Assembly: GCA_018398575.1 (NCBI GenBank)
Contig: JAGTXZ010000005.1
Coordinates: forward strand, 1,860,001-1,924,000
DNA from: Ampelomyces quisqualis
Lineage: Eukaryota; Ascomycota; Dothideomycetes; Pleosporales; Phaeosphaeriaceae
Length of the DNA: 64,000 bases
Reading direction: 5' to 3'
In this document: positions 1 to 11,999 of the stretch, piece by piece
Layout of the letters: each line of letters begins with the position of its first letter
How positions within the stretch are numbered: position 1 is the stretch's first letter
The notes under the pieces: generated by a model
Database searches by the model: none
Seen by the model: the letters and a program-made list of their open reading frames with translations, nothing else
What the model was told of the DNA's origin: nothing
Program-made: the position numbers and the translations under genes

Positions 1-960
1 TAGGTATACTAATTTAGCTATACGCCTAAAAGTATAGTGTCTGACTACAGACCCTAGTTTGTATTCTAATTCTAGTCTAAGTTCTGCAAGATCCTAGGCG
101 TGCAACTTAAGCTTTCTACAGCCTACTATAAACAAACTAATAGACAAACTAAGATTATAAACAAGTATATTAATTAACAATTAAGGCCTTTTATATCTTA
201 TTACTAGGATAACTAGAGTAACCTCTTACTAATAATTAATTGAGCCTAAGCTACGCTACTACACTCTGCAATTAGTATAGCGCTATACTAGCTTCTGTTT
301 AGATCTAAACTACAACAGAGCTAGAATTAGGCATTATCTCCTTTAAAATATAAAGATGTAAATATTAAGAATGCCTTAAGCTTAGCTACTTGCATGCATA
401 AAGCCTAGCGCATAGCCAAAGACAATATAGAGAAAGCGTAGAAACAGATAGCTGCTAAAGTAAACAAATATTATTAACCTGTTAATTAGGTAGTAGGTAA
501 CAAGGTTTACCTCTTAACCTAAAACCTATCTATTACCTGCCTAAGTTGCAAACTTGCTAAATTGTAGGAAGGCCCCTTTAAAGTTCTAGAATAAGTTAGC
601 TATTTATTTTAACTAAAGCTACCTAAAGGTTCTAAGATCTATAATGTATTTGCTCTAGACGTTCTCTACAAGGACTCTAACAACCCCCTGCCTAGTTAGC
701 TAAGCCTAAACCTATCTAGCATTCTAATTTAAGGCGTTAAAGAATAGAAAGTTAAAGAGATCCTAGCTAGTAAGCTGTACTGCTCTATTCTAAAGTATTA
801 CGTAAAATAGGTAGGCTATAACTCTAACCCTACTTAGTATAACGCCTTAAACTTTATAGGCGCTCTATACATGTTGCAAGCGTTCTATAAACGCTATCTA
901 AAACAGCTAGGACCCCTATAAGCGTTAGCTAAGTAGATTATAGTATAGGAAAAAAGAGTT
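1..960 (+). pseudogene. RIP-broken gypsy integrase and chromodomain (copy A)
   Basis: The plus frame reads as the second half of a retroviral-type integrase: the block after the second catalytic Asp (residues like DRRP-FV, then SIAYYKQT) stands at about 30-150. A chromodomain-like block follows at about 735-905 (EVKEILASKLY, then a VGYN segment). Numerous TAG/TAA codons sit where Gln or Trp is expected. Integrase inserts the cDNA, and chromodomains of this clade bind methylated histone tails and steer insertion to heterochromatin. The copy is dead. Family-level assignment is strong; exact ends are not resolvable. Confidence 0.8.
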
Positions 961-1040
961 AAAGATCTTACAGCATTGCAAGACAATTATATTAAGGAAA
1001 TTAAACTTAATATTGTAACTACTACACTAGTAGGTAACAG

Positions 1041-1766
1041 CTATTAACAATAAAAGTCTTACTCTTCTATTAGATCTAATAGCAGACTGTTACTGCTACT
1101 AGTAGGACGTTCTTAACTATCTAAATCCCTAGGTACAGACACTAACGTACTACCTAGTTGTCTTCTGTTCTAGCCCTGCCTACTGCAAGTACCTGCCTTC
1201 TACTCTACTACTACCTAAAACGTTACTACCTGCGCCTTCTTCTGCTCTGCTAACTAATTGGCCCTTAATACTATTATAATATCTACTAGCTAAGCGACTA
1301 CACTAGTTAACCTAGCTGTGCTCCTCCTAAGCAACCTAACCTTCTTAGCTATTGCCCTAACCTCTCTGGCCAGCTCCTCTCTCTAGTAATAAGCGCTAAC
1401 TAACAAGTTAGCGTTATTTATGTTAGCTACCTGTGCAGTGCTTACTTGTATAACAGCAGCTAACTAAAACGCTGCCTCCTTAATAGCAGCCTCCTGCTCT
1501 AATACTACCTTATTAGACTTATCTCTACCTAGGGTAGTAAACCTGCAGTTAAGGGCCTTAAAGAGGCTATTATACTCTTGGCCTGCATATAGAGAAACTA
1601 GGCAACACTTCTTATTTAAGAGTGTGCAAGAAGCACACTTCTTAGACACGTCTAAATAGAATCTAAACTTAATATTAAAATAGCTGTAGGCAAAAGCCCT
1701 TGCAGCCTGCAGGCAAACAACCTAATAGGCTAGGAGATAAGCCCTAGAAGGGATAGGAATAGGCAT
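1041..1766 (-). pseudogene. Antisense ORF between chromodomain and LTR (copy A)
   Basis: Read on the minus strand this is one frame of 242 codons, starting at an ATG at 1764-1766 (MPIPIPSRAY) and ending in a double stop at 1041-1046. Only a few codons are stops, all explainable by RIP at Gln/Trp; the longest uninterrupted stretch is 1464-1649. Visible features are a cysteine cluster (KKCASCTLLNKKCC) about 40 residues in, then a long helical segment rich in Ala, Leu, Arg and Gln, and an acidic C-terminus (LLLDLIEE). The same frame occurs in copies B, F and C. I do not recognise the family. The Cys cluster could bind zinc; this is a guess. It runs opposite to gag-pol and would need its own promoter, perhaps in the LTR. 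Confidence 0.6.
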
Positions 1767-2390
1767 TGTATGTATTTACAGAAACAATTAGCTAACAATT
1801 AAATTAGGAGAGCAGTTAGATAGCTGTAGGTATATAAACGTGTAGGAGGAGAGTATAGAAAAGTAGTATACTAGAGAGCTAGCCTTGTATATATGCTTAA
1901 AAAGCTTAAGGTAAAGTTAGGAACTTTAAACGTGCTAGCGCGCAGATTAAAACAATAACAAATAGCTATATTACGTTATTCTAAAATAAACTTAAGGTAA
2001 ATATAAGTTTACAACAATTTGGAGAGGTATCTAAAACAACACTAATACAGACCTAATTAATAGAGACTATTGATTTTAAGAAGAAGGGTAATGTAACAAG
2101 CACATGCAAATACATGTTACATCTAATACCTTATAAAGGCTTAGTAACAGATTATGTAGGGAGCTAGCAGATTAGGACTAAAAGCGCTCTAATAGCGCTC
2201 TAACTTAGCTACTACGCCTACTATAAATATAAGCCTATAGCATAGATAGAGAATAAGTTTCTCTTGTCCTTCTGTACAAGACCTATAGGTGTATAGCTAA
2301 TCTAGAATCTCTGATACAACACGCACTCCTATATGCCTCTAATACGTATCTGATTTGATCTTAATAGCTGTACCTACCTGCGTTGTTACA
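1767..2390 (+). repeat. LTR of gypsy family 1, shared by copies A and B
   Basis: The LTR is about 624 bp and runs from TGTATG to GTTACA. The left boundary is set by a purine-rich tract (about 1746-1763, AGAAGGGATAGGAATAGG) just upstream, the expected plus-strand primer. The right boundary is where all copies stop matching (GTTGTTACA here, GTCGTTGCA at 19218, and the reverse complement at 57057). It acts as 3' LTR of A and 5' LTR of B. Confidence 0.75.
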
Positions 2391-2391
2391 A

Positions 2392-2466
2392 TTTTTAGTG
2401 TTCTAGTCTAGAACGTTTTTAGTGTTCTGGTCCAGAGCGTTTTTAGTGTTTTAGTTTGGAAAGCTA
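2392..2466. repeat. Three tandem 24-25 bp palindromic units just after the LTR
   Basis: Directly downstream of the LTR, where a primer-binding site is expected, stand three copies of a unit beginning TTTTTAGTGTT. Unit 1 contains the perfect palindrome GTTCTAGTCTAGAAC; unit 2 contains TCTGGTCCAGA; unit 3 is more diverged. I see no obvious tRNA 3'-end complement. The units may belong to the 5' leader (packaging or self-priming structure), but this is inference. Confidence 0.6.
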
Positions 2467-2649
2467 AGGTTTTTCCATAACCAAGGACTAACTAGGCAGT
2501 AGCCTGTTACAGATCTGTTTGCAACCTTAAATCTATTAAACACAGTTAAGATCCCTTAGATCTTCTAACAGCCAAAGCCTTTAGGTTTAGATCTTTCTAT
2601 TAACACACAGTTAGGATTACTTTAGTAAAAGTTACGTTTAGCGCTATAA

Positions 2650-4000
2650 TAGAAACTTAGAAACTATTAATAACCTAGGAGTATTAGAGGCAACGCTAAT
2701 AACTCCCTCTAAAGAATTACTAACCCTAGGAGCCTTCTTCTAAGACAACTCTGTATTAACTGTAACAACCTAGCAACAGAGTGCTAAAGTAAAAAAGATA
2801 GACACTAAGGAATCTAGAGACAGACCCTCTTAGCCTAGAGCTAGACCTGTACCTCTACTAAATCCTACCCCTGCCTAAATAGAGGTTAATTAGTTATAAC
2901 AAGATTTAAAACAAGTGTTAGCAGAAATTAATTCTCTTAAGAAAGAACTAACTCCTTTGGTAGGACTAGATAAGCCTCTACCTACTACTAAATTATCCTA
3001 GAACAATTCTGCACCCTACTAGTTATCTAATAGTTCTACATCTAAGTACTTATATTGCTATAAAGGCTCTTGCTAACTTTAACAATCTAAGAAAACGCCT
3101 AATATTAACAATCTTAGTAATAGAAAGAATCCTACCTTTTGCTAATAGCAAGCGTCTATTTAGAATTAACTTAAAATTAACTTAGATTACTATTAGACTA
3201 AAAGATAACGTATAGCCTTAGTATAGGGCTACACTATAGGACTAGCTAAGGGCTATCTTAAGCCTTAATACCTATTAGATACTAATTAAGAGCAATTCTA
3301 GAACGCTAAGCAAATAATTAAGCTACTTAAGTTCTATTTTATTACAGGCAATAAGGTAGCTAAAAGCTATATAGCGTTTAATTAATTGCAGATAACAAAG
3401 AAGGAAACGTTCTCCTTGTTTAAAGCTAGGTTTCTAAGTTCTGCAGTTAAGAGACAAGTACTTTCTTTAGAGTAGTTTTACTACTTATAGACAAAAATTA
3501 CGCTAGGACTACAAGCTCCTAACCTAGGATTTAGGCACTAATAAAAGAACTTATTTGATTAGATAGTAGAACACCTTACTGCCTATAATATAGAGCAGAA
3601 GAACAATCTTAACCTAAGTATGTTACTAGCTACTGCTAAATTGCTAATTAGGCAGGGCCTATAAACTAATTTAGAGCTAAATTAGACTACTACCTCTAGC
3701 GCCCTAATACATTCTGCGCTAGCCTATTAATTAATAACAGTGCGTCTTTCTATAAAAACTTCTAAGCTAGATTAACAGAAGACTCTTAGTAGTTAGTATA
3801 ATTGTAGTAAGCTAGAAAACTACGCTAGTAATTATACAAAGCCTTGTATGCGTTAGATTAAAGCTATAAAAGTAGATAAGTTTAAAGATGCTTAAGAGCA
3901 ACCTAACTAGAAGGTGTATTATACAGGAAATAGAAGCGCCTAGAAAAAACCCTCTCTCTAGGCCTAAGCTGTTACAATCTATTCTACCTTAACCTTTCTT
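2650..4000 (+). pseudogene. RIP-broken gag of gypsy copy B
   Basis: The plus frame starts around NNLGVLEATL and runs through a Pro/Arg/Ser-rich part, a helical part (LAEINSLKKEL at about 2920-2950), and a conserved capsid-like region (FKARFLSSAVKR at about 3420-3460, TYNIEQKNNL-like at about 3590). A decayed Cys-rich stretch (CYKGSC at about 3055-3075) may be a nucleic-acid-binding knuckle. Many TAG/TAA codons break it. Gag would form the capsid. The same stretch is seen in reverse at 62700-64000. Confidence 0.65.
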
Positions 4001-4079
4001 ATTTGTTTTATAGTCTCTATTTTCTTATACCTGCGCTTTTCTACAACTAAGGCATTAGCTTATACCTTAATACTCTTGT

Positions 4080-7000
4080 TAACACTAGTGCTTAAGGTTT
4101 TCTATTTTTAAATTTATAAATTGTTTTATCTGTTTCTAAAGCTTTACATTAACCTATCTAGAAGCTCCTCTTTTAGGTTTAGGTACGCAGCTTTAAGGAT
4201 TAGATTACTTCTACTATTGCTTAATATATTTAACTAGACTTAAATATTAATAGCTAAAAGATTTTAAACTATCTATTCCTTATTCTTAATCTTAGGTCTT
4301 AGGATTATATACTTAGCCTCTAATAGCTAAGACAATTTAAGATTTAATTAGATACAGATAGGGTACAGTTTATTTAGCTATCTAAGTACCCCTGTTTATA
4401 CAATTCTTTACCTTCTATTCCTACTATTCTATATTAAGCTATAGTGCTAGCTACTGTCTATCTTAATGTGCAATAACGTAACGCTCTATAGGAAAAAGAA
4501 GACTATTATATCTAAAACAGTTCTTACTATTATTCTTCTTCTTCTATTTATTATATTAAGGAATGCTTAAAGCTCCTCTTAGCTTAAAAAATCTTAGAGA
4601 TTTCTTGCACCCTAACTAAGCAAAACAGTTTAGAGTTCAAATCCTCTTTAACTACCTGCATAGCCCTTATTTCTGCTAATGTATTTTACTTTATTATAAA
4701 GAAGCTACAGAACAAGTTTTTTACAACAAGTCTCTATAAAATTAACAGGATTCTTGCCTCTAAGGACAACGCAGACAATTAATGCTAATTAGATAAGTTA
4801 TTACTTACCTGCTACTCCTAGTATTAGGATATATTTAGTAAGTTAGCAGCTAATTAATTACCTTCTTATTATCTGTACAATTATAAGATTGTCCTTAAAG
4901 AACTATTACTAAATGCGTTTAGTCTTCTGTACAAGCAGAATTAGAAGGAGCTTAAAGCTACTAAGGCCTACGTCTAGAAATACCTTTAGAAGAGTTTTAT
5001 TAAAGCTAGCTCTAGCTCCTTTGCTTTACCTATCCTTTGTGTACGCAAACCTAATAGAGATATATACATCTATGTAGACTACTAGAAGATTAACGCTCTT
5101 ACGCGCAAGGACGTCTATCTAATCTCCTGTATTAATAAGCTGTTGTTACGCCCCTCTAAAGCTAAGATCTTTACTAAGTTTAACATTAGGGCTGCCTTTA
5201 ATAAAATTTGTATAGATCTTAACTCTAAAGAGTATACTACGTTCTAGACCTGTTACAGCACCTATAAGTGCAAGGTGCTTTCTTTTGGCTTATATAATAG
5301 GCTAGCTACGTGTTAGCGTTATATAAATAATATACTTATTAATTATCTTAATAATTTCTGTATTACATATCTTAATAATATTCTAATCTACTCTAAGGAT
5401 ATAAACTTATATTAGGAACACGTCTAAAAGGTCCTAGAGCGCCTACGTACTACAAGACTCTAAGTAGACATTTAGAAGAGTAAATTCTATATAACCTGCA
5501 CAAAGTATCTAAGTTACGTTTTAACAAACTAGGGCACTAAAGTTTACTCTAATAAGGTAGAAGTACTCTAAAACTAAACTAAACCTACTACAATTACTAG
5601 CGTTAAGTTATTTCTTAGTTTTACTAGTTTCTATTTACAATTTATTAAAGATTTCTTTTATATGGCTAAACTAATTATAAAGCTTTAAAGTCCTGCTACA
5701 CTGTTTAAATAGACTATAGACTGCTAACAGGCTTTTAATTAGATTAAAGCCTCTCTTCTAGCTATTCCTACGCTATCTTATTTCTATCTTAAGTATAATA
5801 CAAAGTTAGAAACTAACGCGTCTAATAGAGTAATAGCAGGAGTACTCTTATAGAAGCACTCTAATAACAAGTAGTACCTTATAGCCTTCTATAGTTACGC
5901 CCTATCTAGAGCTAAACTTAATTAGAAAATACATAATAAAGAACTGTTTGCTATCTTAAAAGCATTTAAGAAGTAGAGAGCTAAGCTTACTTCTATACAG
6001 AGCTAAATCTAAGTGTATTTAGATTACTACTCCTTAGAATACTTTATAAGTACTAAGGTTCTTAATACACGTTAAGCATAATAGGCGGAGATTATTACTT
6101 CTTTTAATTTCTGCATTAAGTACACGCCTAGCAAGCTTAACAAGTAAGCTAATATCCTAAGCTAAAGGGAACAGGACGTTAGCAAAGTTAAGGCTGCCTA
6201 ACAAGACAACAGATCCTGTGTACTTCTAGGACCTAAACGCCTAAACCCCTAGGTTAACTCTAAACTAGCTTAGAACTATATTTGTAACTAGCTAGAGATT
6301 AATGTATTAGCTATTTTAGTCTATTCTATTAGCGCCTCTCTAAATCTTAACTTATTAGAACTAATTAAAGCCCTGCTAGCAGAGAATTACTACTTCTTTA
6401 AGAAAGAGCGTCTTAAGCTACTACAGCTCTCTTGCGTCTAAGAAGAACTACTACTGTATTACTTACGCCTCTATATACTTAGGGATTCCCCCTAGTGCAA
6501 TTAACTAATTAGAGAGGCTTATAATTAGGTATCTACTACTTATCTAAGCGCTATAAGGACGTATTAGCTTCTAGCTTAGCAGTATTATTAGAAAGGTATA
6601 GAGGCTATATACAAACGCTATATACAAAACTGCGTTACCTGTTAAAGATCCTATCTAAGACAGCTCTAATCCTAAGGTTTCCTTTACCTATTACTAATTT
6701 CTAATTAGCCTATACAGCATTTATATATAGATTTTAAGACTTTCCTAAAAGACTGTTATAGCTACAATTAGATTATAGTAATTATTAATTGTTTATCTAA
6801 GTAAGCTGTTTCTATTCCTTACTATAAAATAATTAACGCTTAAGAAATAGCTTACTTGTTTATCTAATAAGTATACTAATTTAGCTACACGCCTAAAAGC
6901 ATAGTGTCTAACCGCAGACCCTAGTTTGTGTCCTAATTCTAGTCTAAGTTCTATAAGATCCTAGGCGTACAAATTAAGCTTTCTATAGCCTACTATAAAC

Positions 7001-7830
7001 AAACTAATAGATAAACTAAGATTATAAATAAGTATATTAATTAATAATTAAGGCCCTTTGTACTCTATTACTAGGACAACTAGAGTAACCTCTTACTAAT
7101 AATTAATTAAGCCTAAGCTACGCTACTGCACTCTGCAATTAGTATAGCGCTGTACTAGCTTTTGTTTAGATCTAAACTACAACAGAGCTAGGATTAAGTA
7201 TTATCCCCTTTAAAACACAAAGATATAAACATTAAGGATGCCTTAAGCTTAGCTACCTGCATGCATAAAGCCTAGTATATAGCTAAAGACAATATAAAGA
7301 AGGCGTAGTAACAGATAGCTACTAAGGTAAACAAACATTATTAACCTATTAATTAGGTAGTAGGTAACAAGGTTTACCTCTTAACCTAAAACCTATCTAT
7401 TACCTGCCTAAGTCACAAACTTGCTAAATTGTAGGAAGGCCTCTTTAAAGTTCTAGAACAAGTTAGCTATTTATTCTAACTAAAGCTACCTAAAAGTTCT
7501 AAGATCTATAACGTGTTTGCTCTAGATATGCTCTGCAAGGACTCTAATAATCCTTTGCCTAGTTAGCTAAGCCTAAACCTATCTAGCATCCTAATTTAAG
7601 GCGTTAAAGAATAGGAAGTTAAAGAGATCCTAGCTAGTAAGCTATACTGCTCTATTCTAAAGCATTGCGTAAAATAGGTAGGCTATAATCCTAACCCTAC
7701 CTAGTATAATGCCTTAAACTCTATAGGCGCTCTACATATATTGCAAGTGTTCTACAAACGCTATCTAAAACAGCTAGAACTTCTACAAGCGTTAGCTAAA
7801 TAGCTTACAGCATAAAAAAAAAGAGCTAAA
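4080..7830 (+). pseudogene. RIP-broken pol of gypsy copy B
   Basis: Domains follow in gypsy order. Reverse transcriptase spans about 4860-5650: AAFNKIRI at about 5190, the conserved VLPFGLYN-like block at about 5275, and the catalytic YxDD box seen as YLNNILIYS at about 5370. RNase H is about 5740-6200 (ETNASNRVIAGVLL, later NKELFAILKAF). The HHCC zinc-binding domain is about 6460-6650 (YIQNCVTCQRSY). The integrase core is about 6700-7270 and a chromodomain about 7560-7770 (KWVGYNPNPTQYN). The catalytic Asp residues now read Asn, and there are many stops. A protease presumably lies about 4080-4500 but I cannot point to its active site. Integrase before chromodomain and after RNase H places it in the chromovirus branch. 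Confidence 0.8.
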
Positions 7831-7907
7831 GATCTTATAGTATTAAAAGACAATTATATTAAGGAAATTAAACTTAATATTACAACTACTACACTAGTGT
7901 GTAACAG

Positions 7908-8615
7908 CTATTAACAATAGGAGTCTTACTCTTCTATTAGATTTAATAGCAAATTGTTACTGCTACTAGTAGAATATTCTTAACTATCTAAATCTATAGG
8001 TGCAGATACTAACGTACTACCTAGTTGTCTTTTGTTCTAGCCCTACTTGCTATAAGTACTAGCCTCTTGCGCTACCTTTTGCGCCTCCTTTTACTTTACT
8101 AACTATTTGGCCCTTAATGCTATTATAACATCTACTAGCTAGGTAACTACACTAGTTAACCTAGCTGTGCTTTTTCTAAGCGCCCTAACCTCTTTAGCTA
8201 TCTCTCTAACCTCTCTAGCTAGCTCCTTTCTCTAGTAATAAGCGCTAACTAACAAGTTAGCGTTATTTAAGTTAGCTACTTATGTAGTACTTACTTGCAC
8301 TATAGCAGCTAACTAAAACACTATGTCTTTAACAGTAACCTCTTACTCTAACACAACCTTATTAGACTTGTCTCTACCTAGAGTAGTAAACCTGTAGTTA
8401 AAAGCCTTAAAGAGGCTATTATACTCTTAGCCTGCATATAGAAAAACTAGGTAACACTTTTTATTTAAGAGCGTGCAATATACACACTTCTTAGAGATGT
8501 TTAAATAGAATCTAAACTTAATATTAAACTAGCCGCAAGTAAAAGCTCTTGTAGCCTGTAGGTAAATAACCTAATAGGCTAGAGAATAAGCTTTAGAAGG
8601 GATAGAAATAGGCAT
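7908..8615 (-). pseudogene. Antisense ORF between chromodomain and LTR (copy B)
   Basis: Same frame as the antisense ORF at 1041-1766: an ATG at 8613-8615, 236 codons to the stop at 7908-7910, and the same Cys-rich and Ala/Leu/Arg-rich parts. Lengths in the four copies (242, 236, 233, 237 codons) differ by multiples of three between start and end, so small indels kept the frame. Function unknown. Confidence 0.55.
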
Positions 8616-9225
8616 TGTGTGTATCTACTATATAGTTAGCTAGTAATTAAAAAAGAACAAGGCTTAGATAGCTTTAGGTATACAAATATAAAGGGGAGAG
8701 TGTAAGAAAAGTAATATACTAAGAGCTAGCCTTGTATATATGCTTGAAAAACTCTAGGTAAATTTAGGATAACAAACGCACTGCTGCGCCAAGCAAAACA
8801 ATAATAAATAGCTATAACGCGTTTTAGAAATTTAAAGTTAAGGTAAATAAGACTTTTTAAAATTTTAGAAGGTATCCAAAAGCGCACTAATATAGACCTA
8901 ATTAATAGGAACTATTAATTTCAAGAAGAGAAGTAATATAACAAGTACATGCAAATATATATTACATCTAATACCTTATTAGGCTTAGTAATAGATTATT
9001 AAGAGGCTACACTAAAGGTACTCTAACACTGCTCTAACTTAGTTACTACGCCTACTATAAGTATAAGCCTATAGCATTAGATAGAGAGTAAGTTTTTCTT
9101 GTCCTTCTATACAAGACCTATAGGTGTATAGCCAATCCAGAATCTCTAATATAACACGCACTCTTATATACCTCTAACACGTATCTAATTTAACTCTAAT
9201 AGCTATACCTACCTACGTTGTTACA
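8616..9225 (+). repeat. 3' LTR of gypsy copy B
   Basis: About 610 bp from TGTGTG to GTTACA, preceded by the decayed purine tract AGAAGGGATAGAAATAGG. It is collinear with 1767-2390, with many transition differences and short indels. Confidence 0.75.
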
Positions 9226-10494
9226 GTAAAGCGCTAGCTATATAATAGGTTTATAACTAGGCTAGTCCTACAGCACTATAACTACACACTTCTATCTAAA
9301 CTAGAAACTAATACCTCTATCTAAGAAGTTACAGGTATCTTCTTCTAACTCTATTTAGATAGAAACTAGTATCCTGTAGCCTTCTAGTTAAGGAAGCTCT
9401 TACCTATAGAAAGGAACTACTATATATACAACCTAGAGCTCCTTACTATTATTATAGTAGTGCAGCACTAGCGTTACTACGTTAAGAGGCTAGTAGTTTA
9501 GTTAGAAATATAGACAGACTATAACAACCTACGCAGCTTTATAGGCATGTTAACTCTATCTAAAAGACAGGCTAGCTAGGCTATAAAGCTAGCTACTTAT
9601 AACTTTAAGATTAAGTACTAGTCTAAAAAGACAAATTCTGCAGATAGGCCTTTAAAGCAACTTATAGATAATAGTAACACACTAGATATTTAACTATTAG
9701 ATATATTACTAGCACTGCAAAAGAAGTTGCAGCTAGCAGAAACCTAAGCTAAGCTACCTAGTAAAGAGCCTACATTAGTAAAAAGCTAGATAATAGCTTA
9801 ATAGTAAGTAGGCACTCTATATCTTAATAAAGATGTTTCTATAAGCCTAGCGCATAGCGTTAAGGCAATAGCTACAAGCTACAGCTCTAATTAGAAGAAC
9901 TCTAAGAGTAGACTAGTAATAACCTAAAAGGTTACGCAGTTACAAAGCCTAGCGCATAGTGTTAAGGTAACAGCTAGAAGCTACAGCCCTAATTAGAAGA
10001 TTTCTAAAAGTAGACTAGTAATAGCCTAAAGGGTTATGCAGTTACAACTAAGAGCTACAGCCTTAGAAAGGTTAGCTTATAAGAAACTTTCTAAGTTCTT
10101 CTTTAAAATCTATATATAAGTATAACAGAATAACTTAGAAGTAGTTGTAATACGCAAGAATGTTCAATTCTTAGCGTCTGCCTATTAAGGCGCTAGTAAA
10201 CGCCTAAGGCACTAGAAGCTTAACGCTTTAGGTAGCCTTTAGTTTAAGAACTAATTATATATTCTACTAGAGCTAGCTCTTAGAGCTAAGCTTCTTAAGC
10301 TGTATTATAATAATCTACTTGCTAGCTATTTTAAGTAGGCTAAAACGCTTAAGCTTATAGCCTAATACTACTATTAGCCTAGACTTAAAAAAGAGCTTAA
10401 GAAGTATATTAACTCTTACTTAGTATGCTAAGGTACAAAGTTGCTTAAGTAATACTCTACTAGCGTGTTAAACGCGCTTCTCTAACTATAAGAA
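9226..10494 (+). pseudogene. Family D fragment D1: RNase H and integrase zinc domain
   Basis: This is a truncated piece of a second gypsy family and matches 13381-14643 throughout. It reads RNase H first (YIYNLELLTIIIV at about 9430-9470, YVKGLVVQLEIQTDY at about 9475-9520), then a linker with a roughly 103-bp duplication (about 9843-10050), then the integrase zinc-binding region (NNLLASYF at about 10310, later VY/LVC-type Cys pair at about 10420). It begins at the end of copy B and stops exactly at an LTR, so both ends are junctions. Stops are at RIP sites. Confidence 0.75.
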
Positions 10495-10768
10495 TACTAT
10501 AGCGTAGAGCTGTTAGTTGCGCAGCATTATGCCTATACTACTATAACGCTACTTTAGCTATTATACGCGTAAAACGCGTATAGCTGCCCTAGCGTCTTAA
10601 CAGCGCTACGCTAGCGCAGACCTAGTGTATTCTAGTTATAAAGACACGCGTCTAGTTATATCTATAAAAGAGCAGTTCTGCACTAAAGCTATAGAATAGA
10701 AATTAACTTACTTTTATCTATACTGCTATTATTATCTTGTAACTTTGCTGCTATACAAACCTCTTACA
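10495..10768 (+). repeat. Family D LTR 1 (5' LTR of D2)
   Basis: 274 bp from TACTATAGCG to AACCTCTTACA. The first dinucleotide TA is plausibly a RIP-altered TG. It is preceded by the same 15 bases of pol (CTCTAACTATAAGAA) as the internal LTR at 14644. Confidence 0.75.
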
Positions 10769-10869
10769 GTTTTAATTCCTCTACCTTGCAAAAGGATAGC
10801 AGCCTAGTTACCTAATAACAATAGATTAGGATCTATCTCTAAACTAACTAAGGAAAAACACCTCTATTA

Positions 10870-11960
10870 AAGAAATAATAAGTAGTCTAGGTAAACGCTT
10901 AGCGCAGCTAAAGCGCTAGCGCTAAGAACTTAAGAAGTAAGCTAAGATCTAGAATCTAAAGAAAGAAGTACGCTAATAGAAGCAATTACTAGTAAGTAAA
11001 CAGCCTCTTTTAACTCCTAAACAGCTCTTAGGCGCTCCTAATAAAGTAGAACCAACCTCTCTTAGTAGACGCGACATGTCCCTACTAGCGCAACGCCTCT
11101 AACTTAACCTATTAGCGCTACTAAGACGCAGGCCAAAGATTAAGAAAATCCCTGTCTTTAAAGGCAAAAGAATTAGGAAGTATTAGGACTTTAAGGCTAG
11201 GCTATCTATTGCCTTTTGATTAGACTCCTTAGCCTTCTAGCTTAAGAACTAAAAGATTACCTTTACTCTCTAATACCTACAAACTACGTTTTAATAAATG
11301 TAGATATAAAGAGAATAAGAAGATAATAGTAAAACGCTAGTATAGCGCAATATAATATCCTTTCTACTTTATTAGATTAAGAACCTTATAAATAGAGAGC
11401 TCTAAGTTACTATACAGTATTAAAAAGTAGTCTAAAAAGACAGCTAAACAGTAAACAAATTTGCAGCCTATCTATTAACGTTAGAAAATTAGGTAAACCC
11501 CTCTTATAAGCAGAAACACCTAGTAATATACTTGTATAGCAAACTCTACCTAGAGATTAGAGTAGCTCTTTCTAACTATACTAAGTTTCTTAATATCTAC
11601 AGGAAACTTATTAAACGCGCTGTAACGCTTAAAGACAACTTGCGCTATAGTAGTAGTATACTATTACTACACTATTGCATATATAGAACTTCTAGTATAG
11701 GTAAAACTTTGCAATCTAAACCTAATATAACAGCTCTATAACGTTGTGCTACTAGCACTACAAACCTAAGCCTAAAGCTAACTAACGCCTACTACTATTG
11801 CGGCAAAATAGGCTATTAGGCCAGAGAGTGTAGATTAAGGCTTAATAGCTTCTCTTCTATTACTAGCTTAAACTTAATACAAATAAAAAACAAGAAGGCC
11901 TAAAAGGACTCTTCTCTTAAACAGCCTAAGTTCTATTACAACAGGAGAATTATATTAAAG
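10870..11960 (+). pseudogene. RIP-broken gag of family D
   Basis: A plus-strand frame downstream of the 5' LTR. Helical capsid-like sequence occupies about 11130-11700; the one uninterrupted stretch (11532-11741) is Leu/Ile-rich. A decayed CCHC knuckle lies at about 11785-11835, seen as YYCGKIGY then ARECR, with the first Cys and the His changed in the way RIP predicts (Cys to Tyr, His to Tyr). Gag would form the virus-like particle and the knuckle would bind RNA. Confidence 0.6.
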
Positions 11961-11999
11961 TACTTAGAACGCTACGTAACAATAGCGCTACGCAGCCTA

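Larger units (their letters stand above)
1..2390 (+). mobile_element. Ty3/gypsy chromovirus copy A, 3' part (integrase to LTR)
   Basis: The first base of the window lies inside the integrase core of a gypsy-type LTR retrotransposon. Bases 1-2390 can be aligned by eye with 6867-9225 (copy B) over their whole length, differing mainly by C/T and G/A transitions as expected of RIP. The order is integrase core, chromodomain, an antisense frame, polypurine tract and LTR. The LTR at the right end is also directly followed by the gag region of copy B, so A and B share one LTR, as in an LTR-internal-LTR-internal-LTR tandem made by recombination. The 5' part of A lies outside the window. Confidence 0.85.
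1767..9225 (+). mobile_element. Ty3/gypsy chromovirus copy B, full length
   Basis: A complete but RIP-inactivated LTR retrotransposon of about 7.46 kb: LTR 1767-2390, gag about 2650-4000, pol (protease, reverse transcriptase, RNase H, zinc-binding and core integrase, chromodomain) about 4080-7830, an antisense frame 7908-8615, and LTR 8616-9225. The internal region aligns with copy C (57057-64000, reverse). No target-site duplication can be checked on the left because copy A is fused there. On the right it abuts a truncated copy of family D. Confidence 0.85.

Noticed and set aside
1464..1649. 61-residue minus ORF taken alone
   Set aside because: It is just the longest uninterrupted piece of the antisense frame 1041-1766 and is annotated there.
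4615..4665. GTTCAAATCC motif resembling a tRNA T-loop
   Set aside because: No acceptor stem or anticodon arm fits around it, and the stretch aligns with pol coding sequence in copy C.
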